From the NCBI RefSeq assembly GCF_030248535.1, contig NZ_JAHGAJ010000014.1, positions 1 through 64,000 on the forward strand: a DNA stretch of 64,000 bases. The letters run 5' to 3'. Within the stretch, counting starts at the first letter, position 1, and each line of letters starts with the position of its first letter. Under the pieces are notes generated by a model. That model had not been told where the DNA came from and did not search any database. It was given only the letters and a program-made list of their open reading frames with translations. The position numbers were made by a program, and so were the translations under genes. Below, piece after piece: positions 7,559 to 16,468 of the stretch. Source of the stretch: Vibrio sp. D404a (GTDB taxonomy: Bacteria; Pseudomonadota; Gammaproteobacteria; Enterobacterales; Vibrionaceae).

Positions 7559-7710
7559 ATGGGGTCGTTAATGCAATAGGTTGAGTAATTAGGAGGTGCG
7601 ATGAATATGCGGAATATATAGATGCACCCAATATGTCTACCTCTAGGCAGGTTAGAAAGCTTTTTGGGAATGGGGTTTAGTGGGTGTCTCGTCCTAAAAC
7701 AGATCTAAAA

Positions 7711-7731
7711 AGGCCAGCGTAATGCTGGCCT
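7711..7731 (-). terminator. Terminator of the HlyD operon
   Basis: A perfect stem, AGGCCAGC/GCTGGCCT with GTAAT loop, is followed on the minus strand by TTTTAG. It lies 32 bases past the HlyD-family stop. Confidence 0.8.
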
Positions 7732-7762
7732 AGTTGGTTTGCTGTTATGTCTTGTACTTCAT

Positions 7763-8986
7763 TTATATCGAGTAGAAGAAGTAGAGCTGCGCCTTCATTC
7801 GAATAATGATGCCACGAATCACATCTAGGAATGCCATAAAGCTTATTGGTTTTTCGCCACTGACCCATGCTAGGCCAACAGAACCAACTGGAATGTCATA
7901 GCCTTCTGTCTCTTCTATCTTGAGACGAACGAAGTGGTGTTTGTTCTGAATATTTTTGCCTGTCGTAGCACGAACCGATTCATCGATACCGAGCAGGGTC
8001 GCTTGTGCTTCACCCGTTGCTTCAACAATACCTTCAACACTGGCCGAGAAAATCTTGCCCGGGTACACCGCAGTCGCAAACTCAGCAGGTTGACCTACCT
8101 TGATGTTGCGAATTGCTTGGTGGTTGACTCGCATCAACACGTACTTCTCTTCGGTGTACATCTGGATACGTGGCATCATTGAAACACGTTGGCCTTCACG
8201 AAGAATAAAGTTAGTTACAAAACCATCTGTCGGTGCGGTCACTTTGGTGCTCTTAAGATCCCATTCAGCTTGTGCCAAAGTTGAGTTCGCTGTGTCGACT
8301 TCAGTCTGTTTTTTGGTGACATTAGTTTCAGCTTTTTGAATGTTTAACTTGGCATTCTCAGAATCCACTTTTTTCTTACTAAGTTCAGACTTCAATGTGG
8401 TCAGGCTGTGCTTTGCCAAATCAACAGTCGCCGTTTGCTGATCAATATCTGATTCGGTGATTGTGTGCTCTACGACACTGTTTTGGCGCAGATAGCGTTT
8501 CAGTGTTTTTTGTTGGAGCACAAGGTCCGTTTTCGCAGACTCGATTTTCGCTTCTGTTGAGTGGATATCTTCTAAAGACGACTGATATGAGATCTTCGCG
8601 ATACCTACTTCTTGACGCGCGGTCTCTAATGCGACTTCCGCGGACTCAAGCTGAATCTTGGCCTTGTCGCGAGCAATGACATATTTGGTGTCGTCAATCT
8701 CATAAATAAGCTGGCCTTCTTCGATGGCTTGGTTAGGAGTAATGTGAACCTTGGTCGTTTTACCGCTTACCGATGTCGAATCTGGACGTAGCTGAATATG
8801 GGGTGATTGCACTACTGAGCCGCCAGACAGATCCATTGGCGTAAAGTTAATTAAGCCCACCCAAACGAACATTAACCATGAGGTACCACCAAGGTAAGCG
8901 AACGCTTTGGTTCCCTTGTTCCACGGCATTCCCACCAATCTAAGTAGATAGATGAAGAGTGCCCAAATTGCTAAACCTTCTAACAT
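7763..8986 (-). CDS. HlyD-family membrane fusion protein (YiaV/YibH type)
   Basis: A 407-residue inner-membrane-anchored periplasmic adaptor. It has two N-terminal hydrophobic segments (about 1-18 and 32-48), a biotinyl-lipoyl-like half (SGKTTKVHITPNQAIEEGQLIY), a long coiled-coil hairpin (about 105-245, Lys/Glu/Ala-rich), then VTAPTDGFVTNFILREGQRV and a beta-barrel region. A hydrophobic stretch lies near the C-terminus. Such proteins usually bridge an inner-membrane pump to an outer-membrane channel, but no pump or channel gene is adjacent. Its start overlaps the stop of the DUF3302-like gene (ATGTTAG), with GAGGAG upstream. The pairing resembles E. coli yiaW-yiaV, whose substrate is not established. 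Confidence 0.88.
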   Translation of the reverse strand: MLEGLAIWALFIYLLRLVGMPWNKGTKAFAYLGGTSWLMFVWVGLINFTPMDLSGGSVVQSPHIQLRPDSTSVSGKTTKVHITPNQAIEEGQLIYEIDDTKYVIARDKAKIQLESAEVALETARQEVGIAKISYQSSLEDIHSTEAKIESAKTDLVLQQKTLKRYLRQNSVVEHTITESDIDQQTATVDLAKHSLTTLKSELSKKKVDSENAKLNIQKAETNVTKKQTEVDTANSTLAQAEWDLKSTKVTAPTDGFVTNFILREGQRVSMMPRIQMYTEEKYVLMRVNHQAIRNIKVGQPAEFATAVYPGKIFSASVEGIVEATGEAQATLLGIDESVRATTGKNIQNKHHFVRLKIEETEGYDIPVGSVGLAWVSGEKPISFMAFLDVIRGIIIRMKAQLYFFYSI

Positions 8987-9342
8987 GCTGGCTTCTCCTC
9001 AGTGCTATTGCTATCGCTTTCTTGGGTGGTACTTTTCTCTTTTGAAGGTGCATGCCAAGTATCCCTAAGATTAATGATTGCCTTTTCCATATCGACAAAC
9101 GCAACAATTACGGCGAGAACCCAAACCCAGTGCCAGATAAACCCTATCCAGGTGAGTGCGGTGATCAGCCCTAATTGATGGTGCTCTTTGCTGTGTGCTT
9201 TATTGATTGGCAATTCATGCACTCGCCAGAAACCATAACCTGCGGCAGCGATAGTCGCGACAAGCACAATACCAGCCACAACGTGAAGTGCTGTATCCGC
9301 ACCGGTTCCAACAAACGGGACACTAAGAAGACTCATTGACAA
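8980..9342 (-). CDS. Small inner-membrane protein, DUF3302-like (YiaW type)
   Basis: A 120-residue protein with two or three transmembrane segments (about 15-40 and 55-85) and a charged, Ser/Glu-rich tail. The region VHELPINKAHSKEHHQ followed by a Trp/His-rich helix resembles DUF3302 proteins such as E. coli YiaW. It is first in a two-gene operon and overlaps the HlyD-family gene by 7 bases, which implies coupled translation and a joint role. The ribosome site is AGGG. No catalytic residues are evident. Confidence 0.7.
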   Translation of the reverse strand: MSMSLLSVPFVGTGADTALHVVAGIVLVATIAAAGYGFWRVHELPINKAHSKEHHQLGLITALTWIGFIWHWVWVLAVIVAFVDMEKAIINLRDTWHAPSKEKSTTQESDSNSTEEKPAC

Positions 9343-9493
9343 ACCCTACATTAAATACGAGACGCAATTGTGAGGTCTGTCTTTATTTGTGCATGATAAA
9401 AGACAGATTATTTCGAAATGAATGTGCTTTTGATGTAATTTGTCATTTGATATCTGAAAACAGTTTCGTTTCAATGATGAAATAGGTGGCTTT

Positions 9494-10501
9494 GTGCACA
9501 ATGCTAATTTTCTACGCGCTCTTGGGATTTGGAGCTTGTACCAACAAGTATCAATTAAAAAGCTGGCGAGCGCTGAACAGTTGGGTATTCCACACTCGGT
9601 TTTCGAGAACCCAATGAACCTGATCCCGGTTCGAGAAGTGGACGAGTGGTATCACAACCTAGAGCAAGCAACGCAAAACCAAGACATCATTTTGCATTTG
9701 GCCGATAAGGTGAACATCGAACGATTTGGCCCGTTATCGAATTGGTTCTTTTCGGGGCATGACTTGGCTTCGACGATTCGACGTGTCAATTTAAGCCTAC
9801 ATTGCCTTCAATCTGGTGCGCACTTGTATGGCGCTGAGGTGGGGTCTCTCATCAAATGGTGTTATGAGAACCCTGCTTATACAAACAAAGGGAAAGTCCA
9901 TGATTCGATTCGTGTTGCGATTTTCATGATGAAGATTTTGCGCATGTATCTGGGTGAGGACTTTAAACCCGCATCGGTCTCCATTGCCGGTCAGCGCAAG
10001 AATGCCGCGCTCTATCAAGACTACTTTGGTTGCCCAATTCAGTGGGGGCAGTCTCGAACGGAAGTATGGTTGCCAAGTAACTTGCGGCTCTCCGTTAACC
10101 AAGTCCCTTCAGCTGGTCGAGCTAATTTGGCGATGAACTATCACGACTTAGACCATTATCTCAACATGCCAGATGCCGCAGATGAGCATAAGGTGATCTA
10201 TGAGATGATCAACTACAGTCGACACTTTGGTCTGCCAAGTTTGGCTAAGGTTTCCTCACTGTTAGGGCTGTCAGAGCAACAGTTTCAGAGGCGTTTGCAC
10301 AAATTGGGTGTGACTTTCTCGACCGTTACGGGTTATGCACTGAGTAATGTTGCTGTGGAGCTACTGCGTTATTCCATGCCAATTGATGAGATCGCGACAC
10401 GCCTTGGCTATAGCAATGTCACCAGCTTCAACCGTATGTTCAAAAAACATAGGGGTTTGACGCCAAAGCAGTATCGCGACCGATTTCAGGCTCACTTTTA
10501 A
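9494..10501 (+). CDS. AraC-family transcriptional regulator
   Basis: A 335-residue regulator with an N-terminal ligand-sensing half of the Arabinose_bd type (about 20-200) and a C-terminal pair of helix-turn-helix motifs (about 235-330). These end in the family signature IATRLGYSNVTSFNRMFKKHRGLTPKQYR. The start is a GTG at 9494 with AGGTGG 5 bases upstream; no in-frame ATG fits better. It is divergent from the DUF3302-HlyD operon (150 bases apart) and is its probable regulator. The ligand is unknown. Confidence 0.9.
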   Translation: MHNANFLRALGIWSLYQQVSIKKLASAEQLGIPHSVFENPMNLIPVREVDEWYHNLEQATQNQDIILHLADKVNIERFGPLSNWFFSGHDLASTIRRVNLSLHCLQSGAHLYGAEVGSLIKWCYENPAYTNKGKVHDSIRVAIFMMKILRMYLGEDFKPASVSIAGQRKNAALYQDYFGCPIQWGQSRTEVWLPSNLRLSVNQVPSAGRANLAMNYHDLDHYLNMPDAADEHKVIYEMINYSRHFGLPSLAKVSSLLGLSEQQFQRRLHKLGVTFSTVTGYALSNVAVELLRYSMPIDEIATRLGYSNVTSFNRMFKKHRGLTPKQYRDRFQAHF

Positions 10502-10527
10502 ACCAAGGCTTTCTTTGTTGCTTTAGG

Positions 10528-11193
10528 TTACGCGCTTGTATTGTGCCATCGTGTTCCGTAAGCAGAAGAGTAGTCTGGTACTTCTATCTTTCCTTCGAGC
10601 TCTGGTACGGTTTGCATTGGACCTACCACGGTGCGATACGGCAATACCCCTGCCCATACCGGGATCTCTAGGTCAGCTTTATCGTCATTGACACCATGCT
10701 TGCCAATCTTCACCGAGGCTTCAGTGAGTGGAATAGCGAGTAGCTCAGTCGCAGCGAGCTCTTTGGGGCTGCTTAAACGAACGTCTTCGGTTCGACCTGG
10801 GGCGATCTGCTCAATAAAGTGGTTGAGCAGTCGATCTTTCTCTTCGGCATCATCGATAATCTCAAATGATCCTAAAACCACTGCAGAGCGGTAGTGAGCA
10901 CTGTGGTGAAAAGCCGATCTTGCCAACACCCATCCATCGAAAAGGGTGAAAGTAAGGCAAGTTTGAACACCTTTCTTCAATCCTTTAAGCAGTCGGCTGT
11001 TCTTTGCGCCGTGAATGTAGACATGGTTATCGACCCGCCATGCCAACATAGGAATAACGATAGGTCCTTGCTCGCCTTCTAGGGCTATGTGAGCGATAAG
11101 GCTTTCATCAATGATGTCATAGAGCTTTTGCTGATCAAACTCGGCTTTGTGTGCGCCTTTCTTAATAGTGGTTCTGTTGGTTCTCGATAACAT
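10528..11193 (-). CDS. Pyridoxamine 5'-phosphate oxidase-like FMN-binding protein
   Basis: A 221-residue split-barrel flavoprotein of the Pyridox_ox_2 / NimA-like group. Family cues are HIALEGEQGPIVIPMLAWRVDNHVYIHGAKNSRLLKGL near residues 35-70 (in pieces) and RSAFHHSAHYRSAVVLGSFEIIDD near 95-120. Its reaction is unknown; relatives bind FMN and reduce or sequester small molecules or vitamin B6 forms. GGAGATG lies upstream of the ATG. It is divergent from a MocR regulator, a frequent pairing that suggests regulation by pyridoxal phosphate or an amino compound (inference). Confidence 0.88.
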   Translation of the reverse strand: MLSRTNRTTIKKGAHKAEFDQQKLYDIIDESLIAHIALEGEQGPIVIPMLAWRVDNHVYIHGAKNSRLLKGLKKGVQTCLTFTLFDGWVLARSAFHHSAHYRSAVVLGSFEIIDDAEEKDRLLNHFIEQIAPGRTEDVRLSSPKELAATELLAIPLTEASVKIGKHGVNDDKADLEIPVWAGVLPYRTVVGPMQTVPELEGKIEVPDYSSAYGTRWHNTSA

Positions 11194-11234
11194 AATGACA
11201 TCTCCATGATTGCTTTTTATTCAATCTAGCGGTT

Positions 11235-11283
11235 AACTGGTTATATAAATAGACCCAGTTTTGAAGAGTGTTTAGATCCAGTT
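11235..11283. promoter_or_regulatory. AACTGG/CCAGTT repeats, candidate MocR operator
   Basis: AACTGG at 11235-11240 and CCAGTT at 11255-11260 and 11278-11283 sit between the divergent PNPOx-like and MocR genes. The two direct copies are 23 bp apart, about two helical turns, and the last abuts the MocR ATG. MocR regulators typically bind such direct plus inverted repeats. Confidence 0.45.
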
Positions 11284-12735
11284 ATGCAGCCAATTGATAT
11301 CGGTGACCTGTCACTAGACCTGAGTAAAGCGACTCGGCAGAACGCTCTGTTCCATGCGATCCGTGAAAAAATCGTTCGAGGTTTTTGGAGCAAAGGGAAC
11401 AAGCTTCCATCCACTCGTAAGCTCGCACTAGAGCTTCAGGTGAGTCGCAATACGGTGATTTTTGCCTATGAGCAGTTGATGAGTGAAGGGTACATTGAGA
11501 GTCGAAAAGGGGCGGGTTACTTTGTCTCTATAGAGCAACCTGAATACTTTTTGAGGACAGAGCAAACTCAGCCAGACGCCAAAGTATCTGCGGCGTCTCC
11601 ATCAAGTACCTCTAACGGCAAGGCTGGTTTTGATGTTAACCAGAGCTTTGCTCCCGGCGTGCCGGATATTCGGGCTTTTCCATTTGCTAAGTGGCAGCGA
11701 TTACTGCAGCGACATGTGACTCGATTGAATCTCGCGGGTAACCAAGAAGTGCAGGGTTCGCAGGCGCTGCGAGAGGCTTTGAGTCACTATTTGGCGAGCA
11801 GTCGCTCAGTGCATTGTGACCCTAGTCGAATCATCATTACTGCTGGCGCGCAGCAGGCGATCTCGATCGCTCTTATGGCGACATTAAAACGTGGGGATGA
11901 AGTATTGATGGAGGAGCCAGGGTATCGTCAAGTTCACAAGATCATCGATCTGCTTAAGCTTCAGATGCAGCCCATTCCAGTGCATGAGAAACAAGGTTTG
12001 TGTCTCGACCAAGTATTAGTAAGCCACGCTAAGGCGCTGTACGTCACACCGAGCAATCAATACCCGATGGGCACCACACTAACCACGGAGCAAAGGCTAA
12101 AAATCATTGATTGGGCCAAGCAGAACCAAGCTTGGATTATTGAAGACGATTACGACAGTGAGTTTCAGTTTGCGCACCGTCCGTACACTAGTATGCAAGG
12201 GTTGGCAGGCAAATTGGAGCAGGATGAACGGGTGATTTACGTCGGTTCGCTGAGTAAAGTGATGTTCAATGGCTTGAGGATTGGTTACATGGTAGTGCCA
12301 CAACAACTGGTATCGCGCTGTTTAGAGATCAAAGATGCGATTACTGGCGACTCACCAACCCATACACAAGAAGCCTTAGCCGACTTTATTAACGAAGGGG
12401 ACTTGCTTAGACACATCCGGAAAATGCGTCGTTTATACAAGCAAAAACATGAAGCCATGCTCTCTGCTTTGGAAAGAGAGTTTGGACAAGATATTGAAGT
12501 GATCAGTCAAGCGGCAGGGTTACATGTCACGGTCAAATGGTATGACGGACTTTCAGAGCAAGACTGGAGTGAAAGGGCAAAACAAGAAAACATAGTGGTA
12601 CGCCCTTTTAGTTTTTACGAATACGCACCGAATGCAAGTCGTGATTGGCGTGCAGTGGTGCTAGGGTTCGGCAACATTTCACTCTCTGAAATACCTGACA
12701 AGATGCGCGCCATCGCAAGGTTGTTTTACCGCTGA
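11284..12735 (+). CDS. MocR/PdxR-family regulator (GntR HTH plus aminotransferase domain)
   Basis: A 483-residue fusion of an N-terminal GntR winged helix (about 17-85; KLPSTRKLALELQVSRNTVIFAYEQL) with a class I aminotransferase-like domain (about 115-480) that binds pyridoxal phosphate. The PLP lysine is in YVGSLSKVMFNGLRIG near residue 325, and the cofactor Asp is in IIEDDYDSEF. Such proteins usually act as regulators rather than transaminases. There is no good ribosome site, and a CCAGTT repeat ends directly at the ATG, so leader length and autoregulation are worth noting. The divergent PNPOx-like gene is the likely target. Confidence 0.93.
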   Translation: MQPIDIGDLSLDLSKATRQNALFHAIREKIVRGFWSKGNKLPSTRKLALELQVSRNTVIFAYEQLMSEGYIESRKGAGYFVSIEQPEYFLRTEQTQPDAKVSAASPSSTSNGKAGFDVNQSFAPGVPDIRAFPFAKWQRLLQRHVTRLNLAGNQEVQGSQALREALSHYLASSRSVHCDPSRIIITAGAQQAISIALMATLKRGDEVLMEEPGYRQVHKIIDLLKLQMQPIPVHEKQGLCLDQVLVSHAKALYVTPSNQYPMGTTLTTEQRLKIIDWAKQNQAWIIEDDYDSEFQFAHRPYTSMQGLAGKLEQDERVIYVGSLSKVMFNGLRIGYMVVPQQLVSRCLEIKDAITGDSPTHTQEALADFINEGDLLRHIRKMRRLYKQKHEAMLSALEREFGQDIEVISQAAGLHVTVKWYDGLSEQDWSERAKQENIVVRPFSFYEYAPNASRDWRAVVLGFGNISLSEIPDKMRAIARLFYR

Positions 12736-12768
12736 CCAGTAAAGTGGCTTTAGATTCGTTAATGATGC

Positions 12769-14028
12769 CTATTCTAATGAAACGCGCGGTCGACCTAACC
12801 ATCGACGCCAAGGCAGCAACAGAGTGACGAAAACAATACACGCATACAGCATTGACCAACTTAGACAGATAAACACTAGGGTACACAACGCCAGTGACAG
12901 CGTGGCAATAGATTTACCCGCGCCGGTTAACAAGCGACAGGCCGCCAGCATGGCTAACAGGTATACCAGTACAAAGATGCCATTAGCCAGTTTGAGAAAG
13001 AACTCGAGGTCTAGAGAAGAGAGTTCGCCAATGATACAAGAGAGTAACGCAACCCCACCAATTGCGATGGTTGGGTAAAGCGGCGCTCCACGTGTATTGA
13101 GCTTCGCCATTCTTCCATTTGGGTTATGCTGGCGAGCTTGTGCCCAAATCATGCGTGATAAGCTCTGCGTATAGAGGTTGAGACTGGCAAAGCAGGCAAA
13201 AAAGCCCAGTATGCTGATCACAGTTTTGAAGCCTGTGCCAAACAGTTGCTCTGTTACCCAAGGGATTGCCGTCGCATCAAATTCCGCGGAGCCATACGCG
13301 CCGAGTTTTAATATCACCACAGAGCAAGCCCAATACACTAATCCAGCCACAAAACAGCCCGCGATGATTGCTATTGGGAAATCTCGCTGTGGGTTCTTAA
13401 ATTCTTCACCCATGTGAGCAAAGGCCTCGATGCCGACAAAACACCAGAACATAACCGCTAGAGCTGAACCAATGGCCCACATTGAGTCAGAGTCGACACT
13501 CGGGATGGCAACGTCGGCGGCACTAATGTCTGCCTTCCAGATAAAAGCACTCACGAGAGCAAGAATCGACAAAGCAATGACCGTTTGTAGTCGTCCCGAA
13601 GATTTACTGCCGAGTAGGTTGACGATAATCAGCAATACTACAGTAAGAAACTGGGCACTCAGAGGGGCGTTTAAAGGTGCTGGAAGTAACTGCTGAGCAA
13701 ATCCGCCAGCCAAAGCAATCGCCGCTGGAATACCAACGGGAATTACACTCACAAACAACCATGCCACTGCGGTTTCTAAGCGTTGACCAAATGCTTGTCG
13801 TACAAAGTAAGCGGTGCCGCCTGCGTTCGGGTAGCGTTTTCCGAGCGCAGCAAAAGTGAGGGCGATAGGGCAGATAGCGATAAATAGGACGAGCCAAGCC
13901 AACAGTGACAGTTGCCCAGCAATCCCCGCTGCAATCGCAGGAATCATAAACAGCCCTGTACCCAATAGTGTGGTTGAGAGCTGACCGATGCCCGAAAATA
14001 GAGTGATTTCTTGCTTGAGTTGTGTCAT
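12769..14028 (-). CDS. yjeH: YjeH-type L-methionine/branched-chain amino acid exporter
   Basis: A 419-residue APC-superfamily permease with about 12 transmembrane segments. It follows E. coli YjeH closely: GIGQLSTTLLGTGLFMIPA, AVMFWCFVGIEAFAHMGEEF, NPQRDFP and FFACFASLNLYTQSLSRMIW. E. coli YjeH exports methionine and branched-chain amino acids. The start has AAGGACAGCG upstream. The neighbouring Lrp-type and LysE-type genes fit an amino-acid efflux theme, although transcription is divergent from them. Confidence 0.9.
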   Translation of the reverse strand: MTQLKQEITLFSGIGQLSTTLLGTGLFMIPAIAAGIAGQLSLLAWLVLFIAICPIALTFAALGKRYPNAGGTAYFVRQAFGQRLETAVAWLFVSVIPVGIPAAIALAGGFAQQLLPAPLNAPLSAQFLTVVLLIIVNLLGSKSSGRLQTVIALSILALVSAFIWKADISAADVAIPSVDSDSMWAIGSALAVMFWCFVGIEAFAHMGEEFKNPQRDFPIAIIAGCFVAGLVYWACSVVILKLGAYGSAEFDATAIPWVTEQLFGTGFKTVISILGFFACFASLNLYTQSLSRMIWAQARQHNPNGRMAKLNTRGAPLYPTIAIGGVALLSCIIGELSSLDLEFFLKLANGIFVLVYLLAMLAACRLLTGAGKSIATLSLALCTLVFICLSWSMLYACIVFVTLLLPWRRWLGRPRVSLE

Positions 14029-14277
14029 TCGCTGTCCTTGCGGGTCGTTCTATTGGCTAATGCTGGTGGAGGAGAGCCTTGCGGTGTCTAACGCTCTATA
14101 TTTATGGAGAAAGCATACCCCTTCATTAGCCAGAATGCAGCTAGCGAAACGTCGTAATCGGCCGTCATTTTAACGGTGTTTATGGTGTTGGCAGTGAAAG
14201 TGTCGGCTGTTCTAACGTTGAAATTTGTGTCAAATTAGATAGTTGAAATAAATAGAATAATGGAAGTAGCAAGCGCA

Positions 14278-14724
14278 ATGGATAAATTTGATCATCAAAT
14301 CGTAGAGATTCTAAAGGCTAATGGCCGATGTTCGGTGAGTGATATCGCAAGAGAGGTCAACCTTTCCCGATCGGCGGTCAACGCACGAATAAAGAAACTC
14401 GAAAGCGATCGCGTGATTCAAGGCTACTACGCTCGCGTCGCGGATACGACGTCATCAAAGAATGTATGCGCTTATATCTCACTCAAGTTTGACCTATCGA
14501 GTAGTGACCATAGCTGCGATTCGTACGCACGATCTATTTATCAAATTGAAGGGGTGCAGTGGTGTCATTCGATCAGTGGCGAGACGGACATGATGCTCTA
14601 TGTCGAGGTTGAGAGCATGGAGCACCTTAATCGCATTCGCGATCAGCTGCACAAGTATGCCGACCTACGTCAGTTGATGACACACACTGTGCTCACCGAG
14701 TTCTTCAACAAGCAGAATCAGTAA
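14278..14724 (+). CDS. Lrp/AsnC-family transcriptional regulator
   Basis: A protein of about 148 residues with an N-terminal AsnC-type helix-turn-helix (about 2-60; CSVSDIAREVNLSRSAVNARIKKLE) and a RAM ligand-binding and oligomerisation domain (about 65-145). I chose the ATG at 14278 (MDKFDHQIVEIL), which matches the usual family start and has GGAAG upstream; an in-frame ATG at 14260 has no ribosome site. It is divergent from the YjeH exporter, a typical arrangement for Lrp-like control of amino-acid efflux. It ends 8 bases before a LysR gene. Confidence 0.9.
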   Translation: MDKFDHQIVEILKANGRCSVSDIAREVNLSRSAVNARIKKLESDRVIQGYYARVADTTSSKNVCAYISLKFDLSSSDHSCDSYARSIYQIEGVQWCHSISGETDMMLYVEVESMEHLNRIRDQLHKYADLRQLMTHTVLTEFFNKQNQ

Positions 14725-14732
14725 GGCATCCC

Positions 14733-15680
14733 ATGTTAGGTAACATCAATCTTAATCTACTGCGCTCACTGCATGTGTTGTTGGAAGAGTGTCATGTGAG
14801 TCGAGCGGCGGAGCGCCTTCACATTACTCAGTCCGCCGTGAGTCGCCAGCTGTCACAGTTGAGGGAGCTTTGTAGTGATCCCTTATTGGTGAGGGATGGG
14901 AACAAGCTGATCCCGACGTCACGAGCGTTGCAGCTAAAAGAGAAGCTCGATGCGCTGCTTGGAGAATTTGATCACCTATTGGATGATCAGCCCTTTGATC
15001 CGAAAGAGTGGAAGGGCGAATTGGTTTTGGCGTCGAGTGACTATGTAGCGCAGTACATTCTGCCGAATATTGTGGCGGATGTGTCCGATGTTGCGCCGCA
15101 TATTAACCTTGCATATCGCCTCTGGGACCCAAGTTACTTAGATTGCTTGCATGATATGGGTATCCACTTGGCATCGAGTATGTTTCCTAAAAAGCCTGAG
15201 CATGTTTCGAGCATGAAGCTGGGCGAAGACAAATCTGTCTGTTTGATGCGCAGCACTCACCCATTGGCAATACAAGATACACTCACCATCGATGATCTGA
15301 TTCGCTTTTCACATATAAAAGTAACGGGTGGCGGAGATAAAGACAGTCAAGCCGATGTGGCCTTGAAGCAATTAGGGCGCAGCAGAAGAGTGGCCTTAAA
15401 GGTTCCGTTTTTCTCGGCGGCGTGTAACGTGTTGAGCCAAGATGACTACTTGATGATTGTCCCTGAACATATCGCCCATAATTTGGCTCGCCATCAGCCG
15501 TTGACCTATCGCCCATTACCTTTTGAAACCGACAGTCACACCTATTGGCTGATGTGGCACCCTAAGTTTGATAATGATTCTGCTCATAAGTGGGTACGGG
15601 AGAAGGCGTATCATGCGATGCAAAAATCCAGCTATAACATTAGTATGAGCTCAGATCATAGCAATGATGACTATCTTTGA
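14733..15680 (+). CDS. LysR-family transcriptional regulator
   Basis: A 315-residue regulator. Its winged helix at about 5-65 (HVSRAAERLHITQSAVSRQLSQLREL) is followed by a substrate-binding domain of the LysR type (about 90-300). It starts 8 bases after the Lrp-like gene, so the two are probably co-transcribed. The domain resembles NodD/LeuO-like members (DPLLVRDGNKLIPTSRA). The effector is unknown. The downstream LysE-type exporter may belong to its regulon. Confidence 0.9.
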   Translation: MLGNINLNLLRSLHVLLEECHVSRAAERLHITQSAVSRQLSQLRELCSDPLLVRDGNKLIPTSRALQLKEKLDALLGEFDHLLDDQPFDPKEWKGELVLASSDYVAQYILPNIVADVSDVAPHINLAYRLWDPSYLDCLHDMGIHLASSMFPKKPEHVSSMKLGEDKSVCLMRSTHPLAIQDTLTIDDLIRFSHIKVTGGGDKDSQADVALKQLGRSRRVALKVPFFSAACNVLSQDDYLMIVPEHIAHNLARHQPLTYRPLPFETDSHTYWLMWHPKFDNDSAHKWVREKAYHAMQKSSYNISMSSDHSNDDYL

Positions 15681-15763
15681 TTTCAATTTATATCTTAATC
15701 AACTTAAGGTGAAAGCATAGTCAGCGAGGATAGCTCGCAGTAATAGAGTGTAGGAATGGAATA

Positions 15764-16378
15764 ATGACAATAACAATTTGGTTTTCTCTTTTGGCAATAT
15801 GCCTATTAGGTGCGATGTCGCCGGGTCCAAGTCTCGCAATGATCGCTAAGCACAGCCTTGCTGGTGGTCGTGTTAATGGTTTGATTGCAGCGTGGGCACA
15901 TGCTGCGGGTATCGGGATTTATGCGTTCGCAACCATTATTGGATTGGCGGTCGTTTTAGAACAGTCGCCAATGCTATTTAAAGGCATTAGCTTAGCCGGT
16001 GCTGCTTACTTGGCATATTTAGGTGTGAATGCGCTGCGTTCAAAGGGTGGTGTTGCGGCAAAACTTGAAGGTGGCGAACCAGTCACTTACATGCAGTCCG
16101 CTCGTGAAGCCTTTTTGATCTCAATTCTTAGCCCAAAGATCGCACTGTTCTTCATCGCTTTGTTTAGTCAATTTGTGGCGCTGGGTAACGAGTTGATGAA
16201 CAAAGTGATTATTGTATCAACACCGCTGATTGTGGATGGTCTGTGGTACACCTTCATCACTCTGGTATTGTCGAGCCCATTGATTGTTGACCGTATTCGT
16301 TCTCAAGCGCAGCTAATTGATAGACTTTCGGGTGTTGTACTGATTCTACTCGCAGCCCGTGTGGTATGGACTATCTAG
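15764..16378 (+). CDS. LysE/RhtB-family amino-acid exporter
   Basis: A 204-residue inner-membrane protein with about six transmembrane segments. The family signature GAMSPGPSLAMIAKHSLAGGRVNGL lies at about 17-42 (in pieces), and a conserved SPKIALFFIALFSQFV stretch near 120. It exports amino acids or derivatives; the substrate is not predictable. GGAATGGAATA precedes the ATG, and a strong terminator follows 20 bases after the stop. Confidence 0.92.
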   Translation: MTITIWFSLLAICLLGAMSPGPSLAMIAKHSLAGGRVNGLIAAWAHAAGIGIYAFATIIGLAVVLEQSPMLFKGISLAGAAYLAYLGVNALRSKGGVAAKLEGGEPVTYMQSAREAFLISILSPKIALFFIALFSQFVALGNELMNKVIIVSTPLIVDGLWYTFITLVLSSPLIVDRIRSQAQLIDRLSGVVLILLAARVVWTI

Positions 16379-16397
16379 AACAGGCGTCTTAAAAGTG

Positions 16398-16431
16398 AAA
16401 GGCTCACCATGTAATCTGGTGAGCCTTTTTT
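16398..16431 (+). terminator. Terminator of the LysE-type exporter
   Basis: A perfect 12-bp stem, AAAGGCTCACCA/TGGTGAGCCTTT with a 7-base loop, is followed by TTTT. Confidence 0.9.
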
Positions 16432-16468
16432 GATTGGAACAGCGATACGTTACGCATCGCTTTTTAGG

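Noticed and set aside
7601..7621. AGGAGG followed by a 6-codon open frame (MNMRNI)
   Set aside because: It has a good ribosome site but is too short to support a gene, and it lies upstream of the LuxO-like boxes. It may be chance.
15283..15516. Open frame antisense to the LysR gene
   Set aside because: A shadow of the real gene with no ribosome site.
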